DNA of 64,000 nucleotides from Desulfoscipio sp. XC116 (GCF_039851975.1 NZ_CP156660.1:3353035-3417034), one strand, 5' to 3'; counted from the first letter of the stretch, positions 38,388-49,399 are shown. Made by a program: numbers and translations. The notes: a model not told the origin generated them from the letters alone.

Positions 38388-39992
38388 CTAACCCCGTCCT
38401 ATTTTTTTTAAAAAAGCGGCTATTCGCCCACCGCCGGGCAGACGGCGCACATCCTCAACCCGCACACCGCCCAGCACCAAAAGAGCCGCGGGGTAGAGCA
38501 CCGCACCGGCTGTTACGGCCAGCAATGTAGGCCAGGTATTGCCGCCTACTTCCAGCTCAGCCACCCGAAAAACGGCCAGCACGCCAGCGGCCATAATCAG
38601 CGTAGCGGGCACGGACCGGGACAGCGTCTCCCACAGGTTAAACCGCATGCCCGCCAAACGCGACAGCACTATTACGTTGAGCAGCGAGGAAACCAAAAAT
38701 ATAACCACGGTGCCATAAGCGGCGGCTCGGATACCCAAGGTGGGGGTTAGGTAGTAGGTAATAGCAATTTTAAATATAATGCCCAACACTAAGTTGCGCA
38801 CGGGCAATATGGCTTTGCCCATGCCCTGCAGCGCCCCCGCCGTAACCAAATGCACCGACCAGAATACTACCACGGCGGACAGAGCGGCCAAAGGTACCCC
38901 GGCTTCCGCTTCGGCAAACAGCAACTGGGTTAATTGCGGGGCCAGCAAATATAAGCCGATCGCCGACGGCAGAGCGAATAGTACGGCCAACCGCACCGCC
39001 TGGGCCAGTTGGGAACGGATGCGCTCCATATTTTGCTTGGCAAAGGCTTCCGCCACTGCGGGCACCAGGCTGGCACCCAGTGAAACGGCCAGAGCGATGG
39101 AAATATTGACAAAAGCCATAGCCATCTGGTTAAATTGCCCGAAAAAGGCAATAGACTGCTGGTGGCTGAATCCCGCCAGCTGCAACCGGTCGATGATCAG
39201 CCATTGGTCAATGAGGTGGGTAATGGACATGGCCACCGCAGCAAATGATACCGGTATCGCCACGCTAAATATGCGCCTGAGCAGGGACAGCGTTTCCTCT
39301 CTGGCCCCGGATATATCCCGTCCGGCCAACTCCAGCATTTCCCGGCGCTGCCGGCGGTATATAAAAATCAGCATTATTGTAGCCCCCACCGCCCCGGGCA
39401 CAGCACCCAGGTTGGCCCCGGCAGCGGCGACAGACAAGCCCCGGGGCAGCAGCAGGTAACTGAACAGTAAAGTAGCCCCCACCAGCATTACCTGATCGGC
39501 CAATTGCGAGTAAGCCACCGCCCGCATATTTTGCAGTCCCTGAAAAAGGCCCCGGTAAGCGGCGGTAACAGCGGCAAAAAATATCACCGGGGCGATGGCC
39601 CGCATGCCCAGATACGCCTCGGGTATGCGCACCAGGCCTTGTTCAATCAACCAGCCCGCGCCGAAAAACAGCAGCAGCGAAGAAGTAACGCCCAGCACCA
39701 GCATGGAGGCCCGGGCCACCCGAAAGGTACGCAGCGCGTCACGGTAGTGACCCAATGCCATTTTTTCGGATACTACACTGGCTACGGCCACCGGTATGCC
39801 TGCCGACGAAAGGGTAAAAAAAAGCAGGTAAATTTGATTGGGCACAGCGTAGATACCTAACCCCTCGTCCCCCAGCAAACGCCCCAGAGGGATGCGGTAA
39901 ATTGCGCCTAAAATCCTAATAATCAGCCATGAAACGGTCAGAGTCAGAGCACCCTGCAGTACTGTTTGCCTATTTAAAAAATTTTTGGCCAT
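38388..39992 (-). CDS. Polysaccharide/lipid flippase of the MOP superfamily (SpoVB-like)
   Basis: This 534-residue protein has about 14 hydrophobic helices. The N-terminus LIIRILGAIYRIPLGRLLGD is typical of SpoVB/MurJ-like Wzx proteins of spore-formers, which move lipid-linked peptidoglycan or polysaccharide precursors across the membrane. Which of the Firmicute paralogues (spoVB, ytgP, murJ) it is cannot be settled here. Codon use is GC-rich, like the following genes. It has no operon partner within 150 bases. Confidence 0.82.
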   Translation of the reverse strand: MAKNFLNRQTVLQGALTLTVSWLIIRILGAIYRIPLGRLLGDEGLGIYAVPNQIYLLFFTLSSAGIPVAVASVVSEKMALGHYRDALRTFRVARASMLVLGVTSSLLLFFGAGWLIEQGLVRIPEAYLGMRAIAPVIFFAAVTAAYRGLFQGLQNMRAVAYSQLADQVMLVGATLLFSYLLLPRGLSVAAAGANLGAVPGAVGATIMLIFIYRRQRREMLELAGRDISGAREETLSLLRRIFSVAIPVSFAAVAMSITHLIDQWLIIDRLQLAGFSHQQSIAFFGQFNQMAMAFVNISIALAVSLGASLVPAVAEAFAKQNMERIRSQLAQAVRLAVLFALPSAIGLYLLAPQLTQLLFAEAEAGVPLAALSAVVVFWSVHLVTAGALQGMGKAILPVRNLVLGIIFKIAITYYLTPTLGIRAAAYGTVVIFLVSSLLNVIVLSRLAGMRFNLWETLSRSVPATLIMAAGVLAVFRVAELEVGGNTWPTLLAVTAGAVLYPAALLVLGGVRVEDVRRLPGGGRIAAFLKKIGRG

Positions 39993-40144
39993 TATTTTTT
40001 CTCCCGCAATGCATCACATCAAATCAAAACGTAAGAAGTCAGCGCATTTGAACTTGTGTGCACCAGCTTATGCTTGCTTTTATAATATTATTAGAACATC
40101 GTTCAATAATCTTCTCGCAATGCTTGATTTAAAATAGCCGGTAT

Positions 40145-40738
40145 CTAATCACCGGAGCCGAAATTAATCCCCTCAATAGCCAGCAAGCGCACCTTCCACG
40201 CGAGACCGCTGCCAAAACCGCCAAGAGTACCATCACTGCGGATCACCCGGTGACAGGGGACAACCAGCGAAACACGGTTGGCCCCCAGAGCACCGCCCAC
40301 CGCCCGGCTTGCTCGTGGACAATCGATCATAGCGGCCACCTGTCCATAAAACAGTAATTCCCCCCGCCGGATACCCCGCACTACCTGCAATACCCGTTGC
40401 TGAAAGGGCGTAAAAACTGCCCAGTCCACAGGAAAATCAAGCCGCTCCGGCTCCCCGCTGAAATACCGATTCAGCGCTTGGGCCAGCCCGGCCAACACAT
40501 GACCGGACTCCGGCGGCACCACCGAACACCCCTCCTTCACCCCCAACTGAGTCAGACTGCGCACGCACTCCTCCGCGCCGGCTTGCGGCAGCGTTAACGC
40601 CACCAATCCGGCTTCGCTGCGAGCGGCCCCAACCCAACCGGCTGCCGTAGCAATTGTCCAAATCAAAGGATTGGGCTTTAACCTTCTCAGACTAACCTTT
40701 TTATCTATATATGCCAATATATTCACGCCTTCATACAT
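40145..40738 (-). CDS. ogt: Methylated-DNA--protein-cysteine methyltransferase
   Basis: This 197-residue DNA repair protein has the active-site motif PCHRVI (Cys near 157), preceded by FTPFQQRVLQVVRGI and RASRAVGGALGANR, the helix-turn-helix and arginine finger. It removes O6-alkyl groups from guanine by suicidal transfer to the cysteine. The N-terminal 90 residues are variable, as usual. Its start lies one base after the stop of the EamA transporter gene upstream, suggesting co-transcription. Confidence 0.92.
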   Translation of the reverse strand: MYEGVNILAYIDKKVSLRRLKPNPLIWTIATAAGWVGAARSEAGLVALTLPQAGAEECVRSLTQLGVKEGCSVVPPESGHVLAGLAQALNRYFSGEPERLDFPVDWAVFTPFQQRVLQVVRGIRRGELLFYGQVAAMIDCPRASRAVGGALGANRVSLVVPCHRVIRSDGTLGGFGSGLAWKVRLLAIEGINFGSGD

Positions 40739-40739
40739 A

Positions 40740-41621
40740 CTAATTATCTGACTGAGCAGTTGACCTAATAAATACCATTAAACCGGTAATAATAATCAGC
40801 CCGCCCGTAACCTGCAGCAAGGTGGGCACCTGATGGAATATAAAATAGGCCAGTATAGTGGCCCCAACCGATTCACCCAGTATACTTACCGATACCACCG
40901 CCGCCTTAACATAACGCAACGCCCAATTAAAGACAGTATGTCCCATAACAGTAGGCACTGCGGCCAGCAGCACAAACATCAGCCAAGTACCGGGCGGATA
41001 GGGAACCAAGGGCAATTGAAGCATAACTGCAGCCAGGAAGAGGGTAAGCATAGAAGATCCGTAAACCATAGTTATGTAAGGCAGCAAAGATAATCGCTCT
41101 CTGATCCCCCGGCCCACCAGCATATAGCCCGCCACAAAAAACGCCCCCGAGAAGGCCAAAAAATCACCCCACAGTGCCTGTCCCCCCACCCGAAAATCGC
41201 TGATTCCCACCAGTACACTGCCGGAAAGCGCTATAGCCGCACCCAGCAATCCCCGGCGGGTTATTTTTTCTTTATAAAACAGGTAGCCGCCCGTAATAAC
41301 AAAAAGAGGCTGCATAGTCACCAATACAGTGGAACTGGCTATGGAAGTGTAGTTAAGCGACGTTACCCACGTTGCAAAGTGCAGAGTCAGCATAATACCC
41401 GCGCCACAGGCCGGCAGCACGTCCCGTCGGGTCAAGGCTCGCAGCTCACGCCGTCCGGTGGCCAAGGTCACCGGTGCCAGCAGCAGCACAGTGAACGCCA
41501 TCCGATAAAGAGCGATAATCAGCGGCGGCGCCTCGGCCGCTTTAGTAAATATGGAAGAAAAAGCTGCGGCAAGCACGCCCAGCAATACAGCCAGGTATGG
41601 GTTAATAATCGGTTGTGACAT
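40740..41621 (-). CDS. EamA/DMT-family transporter
   Basis: This 293-residue protein has ten helices in two EamA repeats. Block EAPPLIIALYRMAFTVLLL lies in the first repeat, and GESVGATILAYFIFHQVPT in the second is the usual end-of-repeat signature. The substrate is unknown. It is only distantly similar to the EamA protein at 32.5 kb, so not a recent duplicate. It is transcribed with ogt downstream. Confidence 0.85.
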   Translation of the reverse strand: MSQPIINPYLAVLLGVLAAAFSSIFTKAAEAPPLIIALYRMAFTVLLLAPVTLATGRRELRALTRRDVLPACGAGIMLTLHFATWVTSLNYTSIASSTVLVTMQPLFVITGGYLFYKEKITRRGLLGAAIALSGSVLVGISDFRVGGQALWGDFLAFSGAFFVAGYMLVGRGIRERLSLLPYITMVYGSSMLTLFLAAVMLQLPLVPYPPGTWLMFVLLAAVPTVMGHTVFNWALRYVKAAVVSVSILGESVGATILAYFIFHQVPTLLQVTGGLIIITGLMVFIRSTAQSDN

Positions 41622-41701
41622 TTGTCATGTCCTCACTTCCTGCTGTCAAACCAGCTAGGGCAGAACAATGCAATATCGTTAATGTCTTACAAATCGCCCG
41701 T

Positions 41702-42670
41702 TTAAAACAGCTCCGTGGACAAATACCGTTCCCCGGTATCCGGGAAAATTACCACCACGGTGCAATTCCGGTTCCGTTCCCGCCCGGCCAATTGTCTAGC
41801 CGCGTAAGCTGCGGCCCCGGAGGAAATGCCCACCAACAACCCCTCTTCCCGGGCCAGGCAGCGAACAGCCTCCATAGCCTGATCACCGGTCACCTTGATT
41901 ATTTCATTCAATATAGCTACATTGAGCACCCGTGGCACAAAACCGGCTCCAATACCCTGGATTTTATGGGGACCGGGCTTGCCGCCCGATAGTACGGGCG
42001 ATTCGGCGGGCTCTACCGCCGCCACCTGCAAAGCGGGATTTCTCTCCCTGAGCGTCTCACCGATACCCGTTATAGTACCCCCGGTTCCTACCGCGGACAC
42101 CAGCACATCCACATGCCCGGCAGTATCTCGCCAGATCTCCTCCGCTGTAGTGGCACGGTGCGCGGCAGGATTGGCCGGGTTATCAAATTGGGCAGGCATA
42201 AAAGCACCGGGGATTTGCCGCGTCAGGTCGGCAGCCTTGGCAATGGCGCCGGACATACCCTCGCCCCCGGGAGTCAGCACAACCTCGGCGCCCAGCGCCC
42301 GGAGCAGTTTTTGCCGCTCCACACTCATGGTCTCAGGCATACAAAGGATACAGCGGTAGCCGCGGGCGGAACACACCATCGCCAAACCAATTCCGGTATT
42401 GCCGCTGGTAGGCTCGATTACCACGCTGCCGGTGCCGGCACAGGTATTGCTGTCATTAGCAGTACCGCTCCCCAGCAAACCGTTTTTTTCAGCCTGTTCA
42501 ATCATAGCCAGAGCGACCCGGTCTTTAATACTGCCACCGGGATTAAAGTATTCCAATTTGGCAAGTATCCGGCCGGGCAAGCCGCTGCCATAGCGGCTTA
42601 ATTCGTAAAGAGGCGTATTACCGATTAAATGATTTATATCATAAGCAAACGACAATATAATCACATCCAT
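41702..42670 (-). CDS. cysK: Cysteine synthase (O-acetylserine sulfhydrylase)
   Basis: This PLP enzyme of about 322 residues makes cysteine from O-acetylserine and sulfide. It shows [10 protein letters not shown] at the N-terminus, the PLP lysine in [14 protein letters not shown], the substrate loop [12 protein letters not shown], the phosphate-binding GTGGTITG and the C-terminal [11 protein letters not shown]. An inserted stretch ([19 protein letters not shown]) sits between the first two motifs and lengthens a loop. The ATG at 42670 is favoured; an in-frame TTG lies 15 codons upstream. Both have weak sites. Confidence 0.9.
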   Translation of the reverse strand: MDVIILSFAYDINHLIGNTPLYELSRYGSGLPGRILAKLEYFNPGGSIKDRVALAMIEQAEKNGLLGSGTANDSNTCAGTGSVVIEPTSGNTGIGLAMVCSARGYRCILCMPETMSVERQKLLRALGAEVVLTPGGEGMSGAIAKAADLTRQIPGAFMPAQFDNPANPAAHRATTAEEIWRDTAGHVDVLVSAVGTGGTITGIGETLRERNPALQVAAVEPAESPVLSGGKPGPHKIQGIGAGFVPRVLNVAILNEIIKVTGDQAMEAVRCLAREEGLLVGISSGAAAYAARQLAGRERNRNCTVVVIFPDTGERYLSTELF

Positions 42671-42952
42671 AGCCTTAATTTTACAAATACTATATAACTT
42701 TATCACTGCCGGCAAGCCTTGTCAATTAAGGCATTAAGCTATATTAATCTATTTATGCAATGTATGAATTCCGAGCATCCTTCCCGCAAGGGCCGGTTGT
42801 TTGAGTTCAATATATGACGAGGCAGCTATGGAAAATGAATTATCGGTTCGGGTAACGTGGGTAAATTTTCCTGATACAAGTAACACATTCCTCCACACTC
42901 ACATAATATATCACTGGTATTGCTTAAAAAATTTATCTAAGGAGGATGTATT

Positions 42953-43087
42953 ATGGGTTTTGGAGCAGGATGCGGACCAGGTTGTGGCGGCGGTGCACCT
43001 TTCTTTGACGGGAGTTTCATTCTGTTTCTGATTCTGATCTTACTGGTGTTTGGAATGGGATTCATCGGTTGCGGCGGAATCTGCTAA
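42953..43087 (+). CDS. Small glycine/cysteine-rich membrane protein (YjcZ-like)
   Basis: This 44-residue protein has a strong AAGGAGGATGTATT ribosome site. The N-terminus is rich in Gly and Cys (GFGAGCGPGCGGG), followed by one hydrophobic helix (FILFLILILLVFGMGFIG) and a short CGGIC tail. This is the shape of the YjcZ-type sporulation-associated mini-proteins of Firmicutes. The two cysteine clusters are unusual and could crosslink or bind metal. It has its own terminator. Confidence 0.7.
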   Translation: MGFGAGCGPGCGGGAPFFDGSFILFLILILLVFGMGFIGCGGIC

Positions 43088-43099
43088 AAGACAGCACCG

Positions 43100-43127
43100 G
43101 CAAAACGCCCTGCAAAGGGCGTTTTGC
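43100..43127 (+). terminator. Terminator of the YjcZ-like gene
   Basis: GCAAAACGCCCT and AGGGCGTTTTGC form a perfect 12-bp stem with a four-base loop, 12 bases after the stop codon. There is no T-run beyond the stem. Confidence 0.75.
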
Positions 43128-43416
43128 TATTACATGCTCAGCTGGCGCGTTCTACATGTTCCAGGAGCTCCTGGCGGATCAACATAGGATTAGCTCACAA
43201 AAATTGGTCCGCCCAATAATATACCGGCCATAATAACAAGCCTAAAAGCCCGGCCGCCCATTAACCACCCGGTATCACCCAGTATATCTATCTGCGTGTT
43301 ACAAAGCCAATAAAGAGAAAGACTTCCCAAAAACTCAGCGAGCTAATGGGAAGCCTTTGACCAAAACAATTCCTATGTTACCTTCTTGTTACCCTTGCGA
43401 CTTCATAAACCACATA
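43128..43416. other. Spacer between the YjcZ-like gene and groEL
   Basis: No gene is supported. A second hairpin at 43324-43364 (AAGACTTCCCA...TGGGAAGCCTT) could back up groEL termination on the minus strand. Confidence 0.4.
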
Positions 43417-43438
43417 AACCCCTGTTTTTTCAGGGGTT
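43417..43438 (-). terminator. Terminator of groESL
   Basis: On the minus strand AACCCCTG-AAAAAA-CAGGGGTT forms an 8-bp stem just after the groEL stop. There is no strong T-run. Confidence 0.65.
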
Positions 43439-43449
43439 CATGGCACTTA

Positions 43450-45096
<1,647 letters not shown>

Positions 45097-45143
45097 TTAC
45101 CTCCTTCAATTAGGTATATATAGTCTTTTAAAAAACTTGCCTG

Positions 45144-45428
45144 CTACCCGATTACGCCGAGAACATCCATTTCCCGTAAAATCAAATACTCAACTTCGTC
45201 GATTTTAACTTCGTTGCCGGAATACTTGGAAAACAACACCTTGTCCCCTGCTTTCAGGTCGATGGCCACGCGCTGTCCGTTATCCAACAGACGGCCGGAG
45301 CCCACTGCCACTACTTCGCCTTGCTGCGGCTTTTCCTTAGCCGTATCCGGCAGCACAATACCGCTTTTGGTAACTTCTTCGTTGGGCAGAGGCTTAACAA
45401 CTACCCGATCGCCTAAAGGTCTTATCAC
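45144..45428 (-). CDS. groES: Co-chaperonin GroES
   Basis: This 94-residue protein starts [20 protein letters not shown] and has the mobile loop ([18 protein letters not shown]) and [20 protein letters not shown]. It caps the GroEL ring. The GTG start lies after GGAGGGG. A CIRCE element and a good promoter lie upstream. Confidence 0.96.
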   Translation of the reverse strand: MIRPLGDRVVVKPLPNEEVTKSGIVLPDTAKEKPQQGEVVAVGSGRLLDNGQRVAIDLKAGDKVLFSKYSGNEVKIDEVEYLILREMDVLGVIG

Positions 45429-45481
45429 AAAAACCCCTCCTTAATATTATTTGATAAAGTATTGAGCGGTTTTATTTATTG

Positions 45482-45508
45482 TTAGCACTCATTAAAGCCG
45501 AGTGCTAA
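45482..45508 (-). promoter_or_regulatory. CIRCE operator of groESL
   Basis: A perfect TTAGCACTC-N9-GAGTGCTAA, the binding site of the heat-shock repressor HrcA. It lies between the promoter and groES, so repression is relieved when HrcA is titrated from GroEL. Confidence 0.97.
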
Positions 45509-45520
45509 TACCCAAGTAAT

Positions 45521-45549
45521 ATAATATAGAACGAGCCAACTAAAAGCAA
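45521..45549 (-). promoter_or_regulatory. groESL promoter
   Basis: On the minus strand TTGCTT (45544-45549) and TATTAT (45521-45526) are separated by 17 bases, directly upstream of CIRCE. Confidence 0.65.
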
Positions 45550-45679
45550 GTATTTTTTAGCAAGAAATTACCCTTATTTTTTATAAAAAGGACAATTTAT
45601 TTAATATTGCTCAGGCTCTCTCCCTCTGGTGTTATTAGAGTTTATTTTTACACCTGCTGTCTGACAAGCTATTAAGGCA

Positions 45680-45730
45680 AGTTCTAAAGTTCAGGGGGAG
45701 GAAATTCAGCTCCCCCTGAACTTTAGAACT
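45680..45730. repeat. Perfect 21-bp inverted repeat (51-base palindrome)
   Basis: The arms AGTTCTAAAGTTCAGGGGGAG and its exact complement are separated by nine bases (gaaattcag). Such a long perfect stem is not needed for termination and suggests a recent palindromic element or an IS end. It lies in the 490-base gap between groESL and mogA, where no gene is seen. Confidence 0.8.
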
Positions 45731-45745
45731 GCAAATGCATGTTTT

Positions 45746-45793
45746 GGTTGGCATAAGTCCCACGCTTACAGAAGTGGGAAACTTACGCCAACC
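45746..45793. repeat. Nested hairpin with an IS200/IS605-like core
   Basis: The outer arms GGTTGGCATAAGT and ACTTACGCCAACC surround an inner CCCAC/GTGGG. The core resembles the hairpin at 36210-36233. Together with the 51-base palindrome it may be the left-over end of a transposable element. The rest of 45794-45999 shows nothing. Confidence 0.5.
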
Positions 45794-45999
45794 AAGTCAA
45801 GTTAAGCTTTGTTCGCTCAAAAACACAACACCCAAAAAATCCGGGCACATATATTCCTGAACCAAAGTGGTGCAAACACCAATGTCTGATTTAAGGGCAA
45901 ACGGCTTTCCGAACTCCTAGAAATATTTTCCCACAATTAATTTGGTTTTATACGGTAAATCACTAAAAAACTTGAAACGCAACTTATTATAGGCAGCAA

Positions 46000-46494
46000 C
46001 TACCCCGCGTTGCCGCAATCTTTAGCCTGACCCGTGAGTATTTCCAGACCGTGGGGCAGCGCAGGCAAAATTGCCTCCAGACATTCCCGCACCCCTTTGG
46101 GACTGCCCGGCAAATTAACAATGAGAGTAGCGTGTCTGATGCCCGCCACTGCCCGGGATAGCATGGCCCGGTTGGTTTTCTTCAGGCTTTCCAGGCGCAT
46201 GGCCTCAGCCAGACCCGGCGCTTCCCGGTGGATAACAGCCCGCGTGGCCTCGGGGGTATTGTCCCGCGGGCTGAAACCCGTACCTCCCGTAGTTATAATA
46301 AGATCATGCCGGCCACGGTCAACTAAATCAATTAGTGTTTCCACAATAGTATCGTAATCATCTGGAATAACCCGGTATTCCGCTACCGTCCAGCCCTGCT
46401 GTATCATCAACTCTTTAATTACTTCGGCGCTGCGATCCTCACGCTCACCCCGCGAACCCTTATCGCTCATAGTTAAAATCGCCACTTTAAACAA
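46000..46494 (-). CDS. mogA: Molybdopterin adenylyltransferase, MogA/MoaB family
   Basis: This 164-residue protein has the conserved ITTGGTGFSPRDNTPEATRA block and NLPGSPKGVRECLEAI near the end. These form the molybdopterin-binding fold shared by MogA and MoaB. It adenylylates molybdopterin before molybdenum insertion by MoeA. The window also holds moeA and fdhD nearby, consistent with a molybdo- or tungsto-enzyme such as formate dehydrogenase. MogA and MoaB cannot be told apart with certainty. Confidence 0.88.
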   Translation of the reverse strand: MFKVAILTMSDKGSRGEREDRSAEVIKELMIQQGWTVAEYRVIPDDYDTIVETLIDLVDRGRHDLIITTGGTGFSPRDNTPEATRAVIHREAPGLAEAMRLESLKKTNRAMLSRAVAGIRHATLIVNLPGSPKGVRECLEAILPALPHGLEILTGQAKDCGNAG

Positions 46495-46679
46495 TTATCC
46501 AAGCCTCCCTAAATTTATATCAAAACACCATTGTATATGCCTGTACTTTGATTATGGAAATAATGAATTTGTTTAATAGTACACACTTGTTCGGCTGCCT
46601 TGTCTTAATATAAACATATTGCACTGCTTTTCTATAAACGTGTACAATTAAATCATCAAGCAGCACCGGAGGGATTCTT

Positions 46680-47456
46680 TTGACTATGCAAAAGCCCGTA
46701 CTTATTGAAAAAGTACACGGCTCATCCCGTACCCGCGCAGAAGACGTGGTTGTCCGGGAAACAGCCATCACGCTGTATTTAAACAGCACTGAATTGGTTA
46801 CATTAATTTGCTCTCCCATGCATTTGCGTGAGTTATGTTACGGATTTCTTTTTGCCGAGGGCATGATTGCCGGCGCCTCGGACGTAGCCGGTTTTTCCTT
46901 TAATGATGTTGACGGCCTGGTCTGGGTGGAAACCCACCGCCCGGTGCAGGCCGAAAAAAAATTTCTCAAGCGCCATGTGGCCTCCTGCTGCGGGCGGGGA
47001 AGAGCTTCCTTTTATTTTGTCAATGACACCGGGATCACTCCCGTGTCCACCGGCTTAAGCATTTCCAGTTCCGCTGTCAGCGCCCTGCGCGAAAAAGTGG
47101 AGGGCCTCTCCGATCTATTTGTCGCCACGGGGGGAGTCCACGGAGCCGCTCTCAGTGACGGCGAACAAATCCTTTGTTTTTTTGAAGACGTGGGCCGCCA
47201 TAATGCACTGGATAAAATAACCGGCTGGTGCTTACTGCAAGGAGTACCGGCCCAAGATAAGATACTCCTTTTTTCCGGGCGTATATCCTCGGAAATACTG
47301 ATTAAATCCGCCCGCCTGGGCATACCCGTAATCGTATCCCGCTCCGCCTCCACAGACCTGGCCATTGAGCTTGCCGGGCAGTTGGGAATTACGTTGGTGG
47401 GCTTTGCCCGGGGCAACCGAATGAATATTTACTCCCACGGCGAACGGATTGTGTAA
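46680..47456 (+). CDS. fdhD: Formate dehydrogenase accessory sulfurtransferase FdhD
   Basis: This 258-residue protein passes sulfur from a cysteine desulfurase to the Mo/W-bis-MGD cofactor of formate dehydrogenase. The double-cysteine motif SCCGRGR (near residue 105) is the catalytic site. FATGGVHGAAL and FEDVGRHNALDKITGW are typical blocks. The TTG start at 46680 sits seven bases after GGAGG; an ATG two codons later is possible. No formate dehydrogenase gene is in the window. Divergent from mogA. Confidence 0.93.
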   Translation: MTMQKPVLIEKVHGSSRTRAEDVVVRETAITLYLNSTELVTLICSPMHLRELCYGFLFAEGMIAGASDVAGFSFNDVDGLVWVETHRPVQAEKKFLKRHVASCCGRGRASFYFVNDTGITPVSTGLSISSSAVSALREKVEGLSDLFVATGGVHGAALSDGEQILCFFEDVGRHNALDKITGWCLLQGVPAQDKILLFSGRISSEILIKSARLGIPVIVSRSASTDLAIELAGQLGITLVGFARGNRMNIYSHGERIV

Positions 47457-47604
47457 GCACAGCCTGCCGATCCCCAACCCCGGCTGTCGCACATGATCAT
47501 GCCCAGTCCCGCAGGTCCATGCCGCCAACGCAACACTAGCGGAAGAATGGAAATACAGCTTAGCCTGTCATTGCTATGAACGCAACCTGCGACGTTGGCC
47601 ATCC

Positions 47605-47710
47605 GTCATTGCGAAGAGCGAAGCGACGAAGCAACCTTCGTTTTACAGCCCACATTTCGTTGGGAACCTGCTTCGGTGTCTGGGATTGCTTCGCTTGCAC
47701 TCGCAATGAC
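47605..47710. repeat. GCGAAGC-type palindromic repeat (MITE-like)
   Basis: This element of 106 bp has ends GTCATTGCGAagagcgAAGCG and the inverse TTGCTTCGCTTGCACTCGCA-ATGAC. This is the well-known family of intergenic palindromes with GTCATTGCGA ends found in many bacteria. It lies between the converging fdhD and moeA genes, just beyond the moeA stop. Confidence 0.85.
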
Positions 47711-47724
47711 AATTGCAAGCCTCG

Positions 47725-48960
47725 CTAGAACAGTTTTACTTCAATGTATTCGCCGGCTTCGACACCTTCCTTCCCGGCGGGTATGCGAGCCAGGCCTCCG
47801 GCCTGCACCATTGTGCTGATAAGGCCCGATTTACCAAGCACGGGTTCAGCGATAAGCACACCGTTCTCTTGATACAGGCGAACCCGCAGATAGTCCTCCC
47901 GGCCGGCGGCCGAGCGCATATTGCGGTTCAGCCGGGCACGGACGGGAAATTCCAGCGGGTCTTGTAAATAAGCGCCGTGCCTTAAAAGGGGCGTAACCAG
48001 CAAGTCAAACACAACCATTGCGGATACCGGATGGCCGGGCAGCCCGAATACAGGCTTTCCATCCACCACCGCCCCCACAGTGGGCTTGCCGGGCTTTATG
48101 GAAATACCATGGAACAACACCCCCGGTGAGCCCAAGGCATCCAATACCCGAGCGGCCACGTCCCTGGTGCCCACCGAACTGCCGCCGGAAAGCAGCACCA
48201 GGTCACATTCCGCCAGCGCCTGCCTTAGCCGATCCAGCAGCAGCTTATAATTATCCCGCACAATACCATAAATGCGGGGCCGGGCACCGGTGACCGCCGC
48301 CTGGCCATATAAGGCATAAGAATTAATATCCCGTACCTGACCCGGCCCGGGCTGTTCATAAGTTTCCACCAATTCGTCACCGGTAGATATTATACCCACC
48401 CGGGTTGGCACGAACACCGGCACCTCAGATACGCCTGCCGCCGCCAGCAGACCCAGATCCTGAGCTCTGAGCACATGTCCGCGGGACAGCACACCGTCCC
48501 CCGATGCAATATCCTCGCCTATGCGTACAATATGGTCTCCCGTCGCTGCCGGCCTGGTTATTCCAATGGTCCGCTCATCCAGCTCCGCGGTATATTCCAC
48601 CATTAATACCGCATCCGCCCCGGGTGGCAGCATACCCCCCGTGGGTATGCGCCAGGCCTGACCTGCCCCGAGTCCTCCAGAAACCGCGGTATTTTGCCCC
48701 ATGCGCACTTCACCGGTTATATCAAGGTAAGCAGGCAGGCTTTCCGTTGCCCCAAGGGTATCCCGGGCCCGCACGGCAAAGCCGTCCATAGTAGCCCGGT
48801 CAAAACCGGGCACCGCATCCACGGCCGTCAGGTCCCGTGCCAAACGTCGGCCCAGTGCTTTCAGCAATGGCACTTGCTCAGTAACATAAGCCGCCTTGAT
48901 ATGTTCCCCTAATAATTCCCGGGCTTCCCGCATTGTCCGAGCCTGAAACAGCTCACCCAT
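47725..48960 (-). CDS. moeA: Molybdopterin molybdenumtransferase MoeA
   Basis: This 411-residue enzyme inserts molybdate into adenylylated molybdopterin. It has DAVPGFDRATMDGFAVRA near residue 55, the GTGGM-like RIPTGGMLPPGADAVLMVEYT, LLSGGSSVGTRD near 260, and KPGKPTVGAVVDGKPVFGLP with PGHPVSA. These are in the standard MoeA order, with the C-terminal domain IV. Length is normal. It stands near mogA and fdhD but in a separate transcription unit. Confidence 0.94.
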   Translation of the reverse strand: MGELFQARTMREARELLGEHIKAAYVTEQVPLLKALGRRLARDLTAVDAVPGFDRATMDGFAVRARDTLGATESLPAYLDITGEVRMGQNTAVSGGLGAGQAWRIPTGGMLPPGADAVLMVEYTAELDERTIGITRPAATGDHIVRIGEDIASGDGVLSRGHVLRAQDLGLLAAAGVSEVPVFVPTRVGIISTGDELVETYEQPGPGQVRDINSYALYGQAAVTGARPRIYGIVRDNYKLLLDRLRQALAECDLVLLSGGSSVGTRDVAARVLDALGSPGVLFHGISIKPGKPTVGAVVDGKPVFGLPGHPVSAMVVFDLLVTPLLRHGAYLQDPLEFPVRARLNRNMRSAAGREDYLRVRLYQENGVLIAEPVLGKSGLISTMVQAGGLARIPAGKEGVEAGEYIEVKLF

Positions 48961-49162
48961 AGCAATTTACCTCCCCATGATCATCGCACCTGATAAGCGG
49001 TCCCACACATAACCTGTTTTAACCACCCCGGGTGCAGGTTAAAAGATAAACGCTCATATATTACGGCAAACTTAAAGCCTGTGCTTTAAAATCATATTTC
49101 ATTATAAAGATACCCTTTGTAACCATATTGTGCAACAGATCAAGTTAATTTATCGACAAAAA

Positions 49163-49196
49163 AATCCTGTCGGCGATAAATTACCGCCGCAGGATT
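49163..49196. terminator. Hairpin in the spacer between moeA and the CBS gene
   Basis: Arms AATCCTG...CAGGATT with inner GGCG/CGCC. The minus strand continues in TTTTTTT. The plus strand has a weaker AATGTTTTT. The flanking gap 48961-49399 has no gene. On the plus strand it would lie in the leader of the CBS gene and could be an attenuator. Confidence 0.5.
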
Positions 49197-49399
49197 AATG
49201 TTTTTCAATTCTCAAAACCCGGCACCGAACATAAACGAGTACATACGGAGCAAAACTATATGGAATGTTAAAACACTTGCTAACGCTGTTTCCGCAAACA
49301 CGATCACAAGTACAGCAGATAAACCGGAAGCATGTCAGGCATACAAAAAGCAGCGGCAGATAAAAATAGATAAAAATGCAATGAGAGGAATAGGTTCAT

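Noticed and set aside
39504-39860. Plus-strand frame of 118 codons opposite the SpoVB-like gene
   Set aside because: Antisense shadow of a GC-rich membrane protein gene.
42801-43031. Plus-strand frame before the YjcZ-like gene
   Set aside because: It overlaps the mini-protein gene, which has the better ribosome site, topology and terminator.
48961-49399. Molybdenum-cofactor riboswitch between moeA and the CBS gene
   Set aside because: Only one hairpin was found; the conserved aptamer blocks were not seen.
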